6,628 bases of DNA from Ferruginibacter sp. (GTDB lineage: Bacteria > Bacteroidota > Bacteroidia > Chitinophagales > Chitinophagaceae): positions 1-6,628 of the forward strand of contig JANXTN010000209.1 in NCBI GenBank assembly GCA_025352435.1, given 5' to 3'. Shown in pieces: positions 1-6,061 of this stretch (position 1 is the stretch's first letter; each line of letters opens with the position of its first letter). The translations under genes were made by a program, and so were the position numbers. The notes under the pieces are model-generated. The model did no database searches and was not told the DNA's origin. It saw only the letters and a list, made by a program, of their open reading frames with translations.

Positions 1-273
1 AAACCCAACAGGGCGATTTCTGATTTGGTAAGAACGATAAAATCAAATTCATCATCTTTTTTGAAAGATAAAAATCTTATAAAAGACTTTTCTTGGCAAG
101 AAGGTTTTGGTGCTTTTTCATATTCAAAGTCACAAGCGAAAAACGTAATTGATTATGTTTTTAACCAAGCAGAACATCATAAACATAAAAGTTTTAGAGA
201 AGAGTATGTAGAGTTTTTAAATAAGTTTGAAATTAATTATGATGAGAAGTATTTGTTTGAATTTTATCAGTAG
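1..273 (+). CDS. Y1/HUH transposase (IS200-like or REP-associated), C-terminal fragment
   Basis: This frame is open from the left edge (reading KPNRAISDLVRTIKSNSS...) to a TAG stop at 271-273, so it is the last 90 residues of a longer protein; a TTG at 25 is an internal codon and not a start. The wording (AISDLVR.IK.NSS, FSWQEGFGAFSYSKSQ, YVFNQAEHHK, F..EY.EFL.KFEI.YDEKYLFE) is that of the Bacteroidota Y1 single-strand transposases, usually about 150 residues long. The YxxxQ pair in YVFNQ matches the nucleophilic tyrosine (codon 154-156) and metal-associated glutamine (codon 166-168) of the IS608 TnpA helix. The HUH histidines would lie just left of the window. These enzymes cut and join single-stranded DNA at hairpins. 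REP-like palindromes begin 30 bp downstream, which favours a domesticated RAYT over a mobile IS200, but the missing N-terminus and left flank leave this open. No frame disruption is visible. Confidence 0.85.
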   Translation, partial: KPNRAISDLVRTIKSNSSSFLKDKNLIKDFSWQEGFGAFSYSKSQAKNVIDYVFNQAEHHKHKSFREEYVEFLNKFEINYDEKYLFEFYQ

Positions 274-299
274 GCTTGAGTCGGCCAATTTAGAGGACA

Positions 300-320
300 T
301 GTCGCTCCTACGGAGCTTAA
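300..320 (+). repeat. REP-like palindromic repeat, copy 1
   Basis: A perfect 5-bp stem GCTCC (304-308) and GGAGC (312-316) encloses the loop TAC. The unit recurs 49 bp downstream, in the same orientation, with two mismatches over 21 bases. An 8-bp palindrome GACATGTC (296-303) abuts its left side. AGCTT (314-318) can alternatively pair with AAGCT (323-327). Short hairpins of this kind next to a Y1 transposase are the hallmark of REP elements, and to my recollection this core occurs widely in Bacteroidota genomes. The complement of the centre contains GTAG, the tetranucleotide linked to REPs in proteobacteria, but here it sits in the loop and not at the foot of the stem. Confidence 0.7.
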
Positions 321-348
321 AAAAGCTGTGATTTGTTTGTTACTGGTA

Positions 349-369
349 TGGCGCTCCTACGAAGCTTAA
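349..369 (+). repeat. REP-like palindromic repeat, copy 2 (imperfect)
   Basis: This is the second direct copy of the unit at 300-320. It differs at 351 (G for T) and 362 (A for G). The second change breaks one stem pair, giving GCTCC (353-357), TAC, GAAGC (361-365). Two tandem REP-like units about 50 bp apart behind a transposase resemble a small BIME-type cluster. The copy lies about 110 bp before parC, so it may be part of the parC leader if transcription starts upstream of it. Confidence 0.65.
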
Positions 370-452
370 TAGAAAGATGAAATTATATTCAATACTTTAT
401 GAACCGACATTTGAGCATTGAAAATTGAATATTGAGCGTTACTTAATAGAAA
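365..452 (+). repeat. 11-bp direct repeat CTTAATAGAAA bracketing a 66-bp insert
   Basis: CTTAATAGAAA occurs at 365-375 and again at 442-452, exactly and in the same orientation. The first copy overlaps the tail of REP-like copy 2. The 66 bases between them hold the heptamer run and an inverted pair ATATTCAAT (385-393) and ATTGAATAT (424-432). An exact 11-mer twice in about 200 bp is unlikely by chance even in AT-rich DNA. It could be a target duplication around a tiny insertion, or the decayed tail of a third repeat unit. Confidence 0.45.
410..437 (+). repeat. Four tandem heptamers, consensus WTTGARN
   Basis: Four 7-bp units run without gaps from 410, 417, 424 and 431, each matching [AT]TTGA[AG]N. 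The outer two end in GC and the inner two in AA or AT. The run ends 39 bp before the parC start codon, where a promoter or regulator site could lie. It may also be part of a dispersed low-complexity repeat that has nothing to do with parC. No function can be read from it. Confidence 0.5.
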
Positions 453-476
453 CTAAAATTCCAACGAGCCCAAAAA

Positions 477-2990
477 ATGGCAAAAACTAACAAAGAGGAT
501 TACAAACACAGCGATAGCGGCATAGGCGGGCAATATAAAACTTGGTTTTTGGATTATGCCAGCTATGTTATTTTGGAGAGGGCTGTTCCTGCAATTGAGG
601 ATGGATTAAAACCTGTGCAACGTAGAATTTTACATTCTATGAAAGAGATGGATGATGGGCGTTTCAATAAGGTTGCAAATATTATTGGGCAAAGTATGCA
701 ATATCATCCACATGGAGATGCGAGTATTGGCGATGCTTTAGTGAATATGGGGCAAAAGGATTTACTTATTGAAACACAAGGAAATTGGGGCGATGTAAGA
801 ACCGGAGATGATGCGGCTGCGCCAAGATACATTGAGGCCAGACTTAGCAAGTTTGCTTTAGAAGTTGCTTTTAACGCAAAGACGACGAACAACCAACTGA
901 GTTACGACGGGAGAAAAAACGAACCGGTAACGCTCCCAATGAAATTTCCTTTGTTGCTTGCGCAAGGCGCAGAAGGAATTGCTGTTGGGCTGGCAACTAA
1001 AATATTACCACACAATTTTTGTGAATTAATTGATGCCTCTATTAAATATCTGAGAGGGAAGAAATTTGAATTGTTACCCGACTTTCTAACTGGTGGAATA
1101 ATGGACGCTACCAATTACAATGAAGGTAAGCGAGGAGGAAAGATCAGAGTTAGGGCAATTATTGAAGAGCAGGACAAGAAGACACTTGTAATTAAAAATG
1201 TTCCATTTGGTGTAACAACAACCAGCCTCATGGAAAGCATTGTAAAAGCTAACGACCAGGGGAAAATTAAAATAAAAAAGGTTACAGATCTTACGGCGGC
1301 GGATATTGAAATAGTTATTGAACTAGCGGCAGGAATATCTTCAGATATTACTATCGATGCTTTATACGCTTTTACTGATTGTGAAGTAGGTATTTCACCC
1401 AATGCCTGCGTTATTGAAAAGAACAAGCCAGTATTTTTAACGGTAACAGAATTGCTCAAATCCTCCGCAGAGAATACAAAAGTACTTTTGCTGCGTGAAC
1501 TTGAAATAAAACTCGCTGAGTTACAGGAAAAATGGCACTACACTTCTTTGGAAAAAATATTCTTTGAAGAAAAAATTTACAAGGAATTAGAAAAGAAACA
1601 TGAAACCTGGGAAAAAGTATTAGATGCAATTGACAAGGCTTTTGCACCATTTAAAAAGTTGCTCCGAAGAGAAATTACCAAGGAAGATATTATAAAACTC
1701 ACAGAGAAACCAGTAAGAAGAATATACAGATTAGATATCGACGAATTAAACCAGCAGATAAAAAATATTGAGACAGACATAAAAAGCATTCAACATGATA
1801 TTGCAAACCTTACAGATTTTGCGGTGGCATATTATGAAAATCTGTTGAAGAAATTTGGAAAGGGTAGAGAAAGAAAAACAGAAATAAAACCTTTCGATAC
1901 CATACAGGCAAAGTCTGTAGCTATTGCCAACATTAAGTTGTATGCAAATTTTGCTGATGGATTTATCGGTACTTCGCTAAAAAAAGATGAATACATTGGT
2001 GAGGTTTCAGATTTGGATGATATAATCGCTTTCACAAAAACGGGTATTATGAAAGTAGTGAGGGTTTCTGAAAAAACCTTTATCGGAAAAGATATTATTC
2101 ATGCAGCTGTTTTTCAAAAAGCAGATGAAAGAACGACTTACAATGTTGTTTACGTGGATGGAAAAACTGGGACGAGCTTTGCAAAAAGATTTAATGTAAC
2201 GGGTATCACAAGAGAAAAGGAATATGATATTACCAAAGGATCAGATAAAAGTAAGGTTCATTATTTTAGTACCAATGCAAATGGAGAGGCGGAAGTAGTA
2301 AAGATCATTTTGAGTCCAAATTGCTCAGCTAAGAAAAAGGAATTTGATTTCTATTTTGAGGAATTGGAAATAAAAGGCAGAGGTGCCATGGGAAATACTG
2401 TCACCAAATATCCCATCAAAACAATTCGGTTTAAAGAAGCCGGCAAGTCAACACTGGATGCAAAAAAACTTTGGTTTGATACGAAGTTTGGTAGATTAAA
2501 CAGCGAAGAAAAAGGAAACTATTTAGGCAAATTTGAGGCTGAAGATAGGCTGGTGGTTTTTCACAATGATGGGAATTATGAAATTATAGACCAGGAACTT
2601 ACGCAGCGATTTGAACCTGAGAAGATCATGTTGCTGGAAAAATTTGAGGCAGATAAAATAATAACTGCAGTATATTTTGATGCCGACAAACTGCAATACA
2701 ATGTGAAGCGCTTCAAAATAGAAACTACCACATTGCACAGCAAATTCTACTTTATAAAAGAGGGCAAGAACAATGCATTGACAGCCGTGTCATCAAACGA
2801 AAATGCAGTATTAAATGTAAAAACCGGAAAGGGTCAGCAGATAAACAATGTGAAGTTTAAAATAGACAAACTCGTTGAGATTATGGGATGGAAAGCAGTA
2901 GGAGCAAAGCTTATAGACTTTAATAAAAATATTGAAATGGAATGGGTCTCTGCAAAGGACGACAATCCGCAACAGGATTTATTTGGATAA
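477..2990 (+). CDS. parC: DNA topoisomerase IV subunit A (ParC)
   Basis: This 837-residue protein is the DNA-cleaving subunit of a type IIA topoisomerase, which with ParE (not in the window) decatenates and relaxes chromosomes. The winged-helix breakage domain carries ERAVPAIEDGLKPVQRRIL (34-52), HPHGD (77-81) and the catalytic pair R117-Y118 in AAAPRYIE. The DNA-bending isoleucine is I176 in GLATKILPHN. A coiled-coil stretch follows at about 335-460, then a beta-pinwheel C-terminal domain at about 480-820. There is no intact GyrA box (QRRGGKG), only a degenerate KGRGAMGN at 633-640, which favours ParC over GyrA. The residue matching E. coli GyrA Ser83 is Ala82; the acidic partner (Asp87) is kept as Asp86. 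The protein ends in QQDLFG. The ATG has no Shine-Dalgarno sequence, and an in-frame TAG at 447-449 leaves no other upstream ATG, GTG or TTG. parE is not immediately upstream; repeats and a transposase are. Confidence 0.9.
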   Translation: MAKTNKEDYKHSDSGIGGQYKTWFLDYASYVILERAVPAIEDGLKPVQRRILHSMKEMDDGRFNKVANIIGQSMQYHPHGDASIGDALVNMGQKDLLIETQGNWGDVRTGDDAAAPRYIEARLSKFALEVAFNAKTTNNQLSYDGRKNEPVTLPMKFPLLLAQGAEGIAVGLATKILPHNFCELIDASIKYLRGKKFELLPDFLTGGIMDATNYNEGKRGGKIRVRAIIEEQDKKTLVIKNVPFGVTTTSLMESIVKANDQGKIKIKKVTDLTAADIEIVIELAAGISSDITIDALYAFTDCEVGISPNACVIEKNKPVFLTVTELLKSSAENTKVLLLRELEIKLAELQEKWHYTSLEKIFFEEKIYKELEKKHETWEKVLDAIDKAFAPFKKLLRREITKEDIIKLTEKPVRRIYRLDIDELNQQIKNIETDIKSIQHDIANLTDFAVAYYENLLKKFGKGRERKTEIKPFDTIQAKSVAIANIKLYANFADGFIGTSLKKDEYIGEVSDLDDIIAFTKTGIMKVVRVSEKTFIGKDIIHAAVFQKADERTTYNVVYVDGKTGTSFAKRFNVTGITREKEYDITKGSDKSKVHYFSTNANGEAEVVKIILSPNCSAKKKEFDFYFEELEIKGRGAMGNTVTKYPIKTIRFKEAGKSTLDAKKLWFDTKFGRLNSEEKGNYLGKFEAEDRLVVFHNDGNYEIIDQELTQRFEPEKIMLLEKFEADKIITAVYFDADKLQYNVKRFKIETTTLHSKFYFIKEGKNNALTAVSSNENAVLNVKTGKGQQINNVKFKIDKLVEIMGWKAVGAKLIDFNKNIEMEWVSAKDDNPQQDLFG

Positions 2991-3025
2991 AATAAAAAAG
3001 ACGCATTTGCTGCGTCTTTTTTATT
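2991..3025. terminator. Bidirectional intrinsic terminator between convergent genes
   Basis: A perfect 12-bp stem, AAAAAAGACGCA (2994-3005) and TGCGTCTTTTTT (3011-3022), encloses the 5-base loop TTTGC. AT pairs extend it to 15 or 16 bp. The GC-containing core is flanked by an A-run on one side and a T-run on the other, so it reads as a terminator on both strands. It begins directly after the parC stop and ends 12 bp from the stop of the convergent gene. Confidence 0.9.
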
Positions 3026-3036
3026 TAGAAGTTATC

Positions 3037-4029
3037 TCATAATATATATGAGCCAACTCTTCCATTGGAGCCTGCAAAGAAAACAACATTTCCCGTAGGC
3101 GACTTTCTGCAGACGTGAAAACCTTCTGTGCTAATTGAAGTAAATTCTTTGCCATCATTTCTTGAAATGTCTATGCCGTTTAAACCACAGGTGATCCATG
3201 TTTTCTGCTTTACAAATTCAATACAACTTCTATAACCTAACGGAGGAGTTACAGGTGCTTTCCAAGTTTTTCCGGCATCATAAGTTATAAAACAATTTTT
3301 ATCTTTAATATCTTTAAGATTAAAATTACCGCCGACGATAATAAACATTTTTCTGTTTTTGTAAGCCACTGAATTGGCTCCTGTACTTTCTTTCCCTTGG
3401 ATAATCGGCAGTAGCATTTTTTTATTTTGTAAAAAAAGATGTGATGCAGTTCCGCCACTAATAAATATTGATTTATCATTTTTTAATATTCTAACATTTG
3501 TGCCACTACTTGCAAAACATGCTTCCCCACTGTCAGCTATAGGTCTGTTTGCAAAAGGTACATCCTGCCATGTTTCTCCGGCGTCATTAGTTCTAGCAAC
3601 AAAAAATTTTCCCCTAATCGGATCGCCAATTACGACGCCATTCTTTCCATTAAAATCCATTGCATCTAAAAACATTCCTTTGTCCGTATTGGTATAAACA
3701 ACTTTCCATGATTTACCTGCATTGCTTGTTTTTAAAATATACGAGGGTTCATCAACAGCCATTATAATCGCTGTGCTGTCGTTGAACGCCTCAATATCTC
3801 TGAAATCTCTTTTTTCGTAACCCTGAATGACCATCCATTTCCAAGTGGTGCCTCCATCAACGCTCAAACCAACCGTGCCACTGCTTCCGCTTACCCATAC
3901 GGTTTTATCTGAGACAACGCTTAACCCTCGTAAAGAAGTTTTAGTACCTGCGGTTAAAACTTTTACAGACTGAGCTTGTAACAAGAGAGAATATATAATA
4001 AACGACAAAGTGAAAAATATCCTTTTCAT
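3037..4029 (-). CDS. Secreted YCF48/BNR-type beta-propeller protein
   Basis: The predicted product has 330 residues. It opens with a signal peptide, MKRIFFTLSFIIYSLLLQA, probably cut before QS at residues 20-21. The mature part carries regularly spaced Asp-box (BNR) motifs of the S/T-x-D-x-G-x-T-W type: SVDGGTTW (56-63), TSNAGKSW (101-108), TNDAGETW (147-154), TYDAGKTW (249-256) and a degenerate SRNDGKEF (289-296). This is the pattern of YCF48-like propellers, often labelled photosystem II stability factor-like or, misleadingly, oxidoreductase. No sialidase active site, lipobox cysteine or C-terminal sorting domain is seen, so a soluble periplasmic or exported protein is likely. An ATG at 4078-4080 would add 17 residues (MRCVHIVVRYFNPLKIF) ahead of the signal peptide; I prefer the ATG at 4027-4029, which puts the signal at the N-terminus. 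The gene converges on parC and diverges from hutH. Its ligand and role are unknown. Confidence 0.82.
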   Translation of the reverse strand: MKRIFFTLSFIIYSLLLQAQSVKVLTAGTKTSLRGLSVVSDKTVWVSGSSGTVGLSVDGGTTWKWMVIQGYEKRDFRDIEAFNDSTAIIMAVDEPSYILKTSNAGKSWKVVYTNTDKGMFLDAMDFNGKNGVVIGDPIRGKFFVARTNDAGETWQDVPFANRPIADSGEACFASSGTNVRILKNDKSIFISGGTASHLFLQNKKMLLPIIQGKESTGANSVAYKNRKMFIIVGGNFNLKDIKDKNCFITYDAGKTWKAPVTPPLGYRSCIEFVKQKTWITCGLNGIDISRNDGKEFTSISTEGFHVCRKSPTGNVVFFAGSNGRVGSYIL

Positions 4030-4097
4030 AAAGATTTTTAAAGGGTTAAAATACCTGACTACAATGTGAACGCACCGCATATGTAATATTGTTTAAT

Positions 4098-4105
4098 TAC
4101 TTTTG
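4098..4105 (+). promoter_or_regulatory. Bacteroidota -7 box (TACTTTTG) for hutH
   Basis: TACTTTTG matches the Bacteroidota consensus TAnnTTTG exactly and lies 37 bp before the hutH start. No convincing TTG -33 element sits at the usual distance, so the promoter may be weak or activator-dependent. The box lies in the 113-bp gap between two divergent genes. Confidence 0.5.
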
Positions 4106-4130
4106 AAATAAGTGATTTAAAAATAATAAA

Positions 4131-4140
4131 ACCAATTGGT
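4131..4140. promoter_or_regulatory. Perfect 10-bp palindrome ACCAATTGGT before hutH
   Basis: ACCAATTGGT equals its own reverse complement and ends two bases before the hutH ATG. It is downstream of the proposed -7 box, so it would fall in the 5' leader, where a repressor or a translational effect could act. A palindrome this short can also arise by chance. Confidence 0.25.
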
Positions 4141-4142
4141 TA

Positions 4143-5639
4143 ATGAGTTATAATTATCTACCGCTAGATAGACAACATACAAATTTTCAACAAATAAAAA
4201 ATCTGTTGGCATATGATCAAATGGTTTCTATAACGTTTGATGCACACGAAAGAATACTGAAATGCAGAGAATATTTAGATAAGAAAATGAAGGAAAAGGA
4301 TGCCGTTTTTTATGGCATTAATACCGGTTTTGGTTTTTTGCAAAATGTACAGATAGATGACGACCAGCTGAGTGAATTACAAAGCAATTTATTGAAGTCG
4401 CATGCATGTGGGTTGGGAGATGAAGTGCCTCATGAAATTGTGAAACTTATGATCATGCTAAAAATTAAGTCCTTAAGCTACGGTCATTCGGGTGTGCAGA
4501 TAGACACCGTAAAAAGATTGATGGATATGTACAATGCTAAAATGTATCCGGTCATTTATACTCAAGGTTCGCTAGGTGCCTCCGGTGATTTGGCGCCATT
4601 AAGCCACTTAAGTTTGCCGTTAATTGGATTAGGAGAGGTTGATTTAGAAGGTCAAAGAATGACATCCGAAGAAGCTCTTAATAAACTTGATTGGCAGCCG
4701 ATTAATTTACAAAGCAAAGAAGGATTGGCATTAATAAACGGAACTCAGTTTATGAGTGCTTACGGACTTTTTAATTTAATACAGGCAGAAAGACTTTTGG
4801 AATGGGCAGATATTATTGCAGCCATCAGTTTTGATGCCTTTAATTGTATTACGGAGCCTTTTAATGAAGCAATTCATGCCGTTCGTCCGCATGTAGGACA
4901 GGGGAGAGTTGCGGCCAGACTGAGAGAATTATTGGCGGGAAGTGAGATAGCCTCACAAAAAAAACAACAGGTACAAGATCCATATTCATTCAGATGTATT
5001 CCTCAGGTGCATGGTGCCTCTTACGATACGGTTGAGTATGTGAAAAATATTTTTATAATAGAAATAAATTCTGTTACTGACAATCCTAATATTTTTCCAA
5101 ACGAGGATTTAATTGTGGGGGGTGGAAATTTCCATGGGCAACCTTTGGCATTAGCGGCAGATTTTTTAGCAATTGCTATGAGTGAAATTGCAAGCGTAAG
5201 TGAGCGGAGGATTTATCAACTTATCAGCGGGCAGCGTGGGCTTTCGCCATTTCTTATAAAAAATTCCGGGCTCAATTCAGGCATGATGATCATACAATAT
5301 ACAGCTGCTGGTATTGTAAGTGAAAACAAACAATTGTGTACCCCTTCCTCTGTAGATTCAATACCTTCAAGCAATAACCAGGAAGACCATGTGAGCATGG
5401 GTGCAAATGGGGCTGTAAAATGTAAAAGATTATTGGATAATGTAGAGAAGGTATTAGCCATTGAATTACTCACTGCAGTGCAGGCATTGGAATTCAGAAG
5501 ACCATTAAAAACGTCTCCGGTTTTAGAAAAGATTAGAGCTGAATTCAGAAAAGACGTGAGCTTTAATGATGCTGATAGAGTAATGAGAGACGATATTTTA
5601 AAGGCAATTCAATTTATAAGGACTTTCGCTGAGAAATAA
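4143..5639 (+). CDS. hutH: Histidine ammonia-lyase (histidase)
   Basis: This 498-residue cytoplasmic enzyme removes ammonia from L-histidine to give trans-urocanate, the first step of histidine degradation. The length is normal for the family. The electrophilic MIO cofactor would form from A146-S147-G148 in GSLGASGDLAPLSH. Other active-site positions are intact: Y57 in YGINTGFG, N199 in LINGTQ, Q278, Y281 and R284 in VQDPYSFRC, F330 in GNFHGQP, and E414 in NNQEDH. The selectivity pair S86-H87 (LLKSHACG) and E414 point to histidase and away from tyrosine or phenylalanine ammonia-lyase. The ATG follows a TAnnTTTG box at 4098 and has no Shine-Dalgarno sequence. No hutU, hutI or formiminoglutamate gene adjoins it: left is a divergent propeller gene, right a small unknown gene 90 bp away on the same strand, then argH. 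Confidence 0.93.
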   Translation: MSYNYLPLDRQHTNFQQIKNLLAYDQMVSITFDAHERILKCREYLDKKMKEKDAVFYGINTGFGFLQNVQIDDDQLSELQSNLLKSHACGLGDEVPHEIVKLMIMLKIKSLSYGHSGVQIDTVKRLMDMYNAKMYPVIYTQGSLGASGDLAPLSHLSLPLIGLGEVDLEGQRMTSEEALNKLDWQPINLQSKEGLALINGTQFMSAYGLFNLIQAERLLEWADIIAAISFDAFNCITEPFNEAIHAVRPHVGQGRVAARLRELLAGSEIASQKKQQVQDPYSFRCIPQVHGASYDTVEYVKNIFIIEINSVTDNPNIFPNEDLIVGGGNFHGQPLALAADFLAIAMSEIASVSERRIYQLISGQRGLSPFLIKNSGLNSGMMIIQYTAAGIVSENKQLCTPSSVDSIPSSNNQEDHVSMGANGAVKCKRLLDNVEKVLAIELLTAVQALEFRRPLKTSPVLEKIRAEFRKDVSFNDADRVMRDDILKAIQFIRTFAEK

Positions 5640-5729
5640 GAATAAAGATTTATGCTGATGCATTAAGAATCATTACAAATAATAATTTAAGGAAGTCATT
5701 TGTGAAACTGATATAACACGTATTAAAAA

Positions 5730-6032
5730 GTGATTACCGAAAAAAAAATAGTTGCTGTCAAAGAGGAAATAAAAAGATTATCCAATTTACTTGATGAACA
5801 ATATGCAGCAGAATTTAATTTTAGAAATCATTGTTATTTAAGAATTGCTTACGATAATTCAGTAACTAATAAATGGGATAATGTAATAGAAAAACCTTTT
5901 ATCAAAAATGCAGATAAGGCAGAACTAAATCTTGTTTTATCTTTTTTAAATAAATATCTACTGGACAAAGACTTACTCGCCTTACACAATAAAATAAGCT
6001 TAGGATTTAGAAAAATTAAAAATAATTCGTAA
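5730..6032 (+). CDS. Hypothetical protein, 100 residues, GTG start
   Basis: I do not recognise this protein. It starts at GTG 5730, six bases after the beginning of an in-frame TAA (5724-5726), and contains no internal methionine and no early TTG or GTG alternative, so the start is well fixed if the gene is real. Residues 6-29 look like an amphipathic helix (VAVKEEIKRLSNLLDEQY). A dense aromatic and polar block follows (NHCYLRIAYDN, 33-43; KWDNVIEKPF, 48-57), and then a helical end (LNLVLSFLNKYL, 67-78). The protein is mildly basic, with no signal peptide or membrane segment. The motif-like centre and clean AT-rich coding pattern suggest a conserved cytoplasmic protein and not a chance frame. 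A run of nine A at 5740-5748 covers codons 4-7. It lies 90 bp after hutH on the same strand, with no terminator seen between them, and its 3' end faces argH across 29 bp. Confidence 0.6.
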   Translation: MITEKKIVAVKEEIKRLSNLLDEQYAAEFNFRNHCYLRIAYDNSVTNKWDNVIEKPFIKNADKAELNLVLSFLNKYLLDKDLLALHNKISLGFRKIKNNS

Positions 6033-6037
6033 TTTTT
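6011..6037. terminator. Weak AT-only hairpin between convergent 3' ends
   Basis: AAAAATTA (6011-6018) can pair with TAATTTTT (6030-6037) around an 11-base loop at the stop of the small gene, close to the argH stop. The stem has no GC pairs, so this is at best a weak terminator. It is the only candidate I see in the 29-bp gap and its edges. Confidence 0.2.
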
Positions 6038-6061
6038 TAGGCTTTTGATTTTCTTTAAGTT

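Noticed and set aside
304..316. REP-like hairpin as an intrinsic terminator of the transposase gene
   Set aside because: The 5-bp stem is short and is followed on the plus strand by A-rich, not T-rich, sequence; its repetition fits a REP unit better.
300..369. CRISPR array or phage attachment site
   Set aside because: There are only two imperfect short units, no uniform spacers, no cas genes, and no integrase or tRNA nearby.
406..413. GACATTTG as a -7 box for parC
   Set aside because: The first consensus base is wrong and no TTG lies at the right distance upstream; I could not assign a parC promoter.
1115..1459. Open antisense frame of 114 codons within parC, and several shorter ones on the minus strand
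   Set aside because: The plus-strand frame encodes a fully recognisable ParC; the antisense products show no family features, so they are shadows.
3374..3697. 107-codon plus-strand frame inside the propeller gene
   Set aside because: It lies opposite the Asp-box repeats of a convincing minus-strand gene, and its translation has no recognisable feature.
4030..4080. Longer start for the propeller protein at 4078-4080
   Set aside because: It would place 17 residues, including charged ones, before a normal signal peptide; the ATG at 4027-4029 gives a standard secretory N-terminus.
4143..5639. Tyrosine or phenylalanine ammonia-lyase instead of histidase
   Set aside because: The Ser-His pair at 86-87 and Glu414 match histidases; aromatic lyases differ at these positions.
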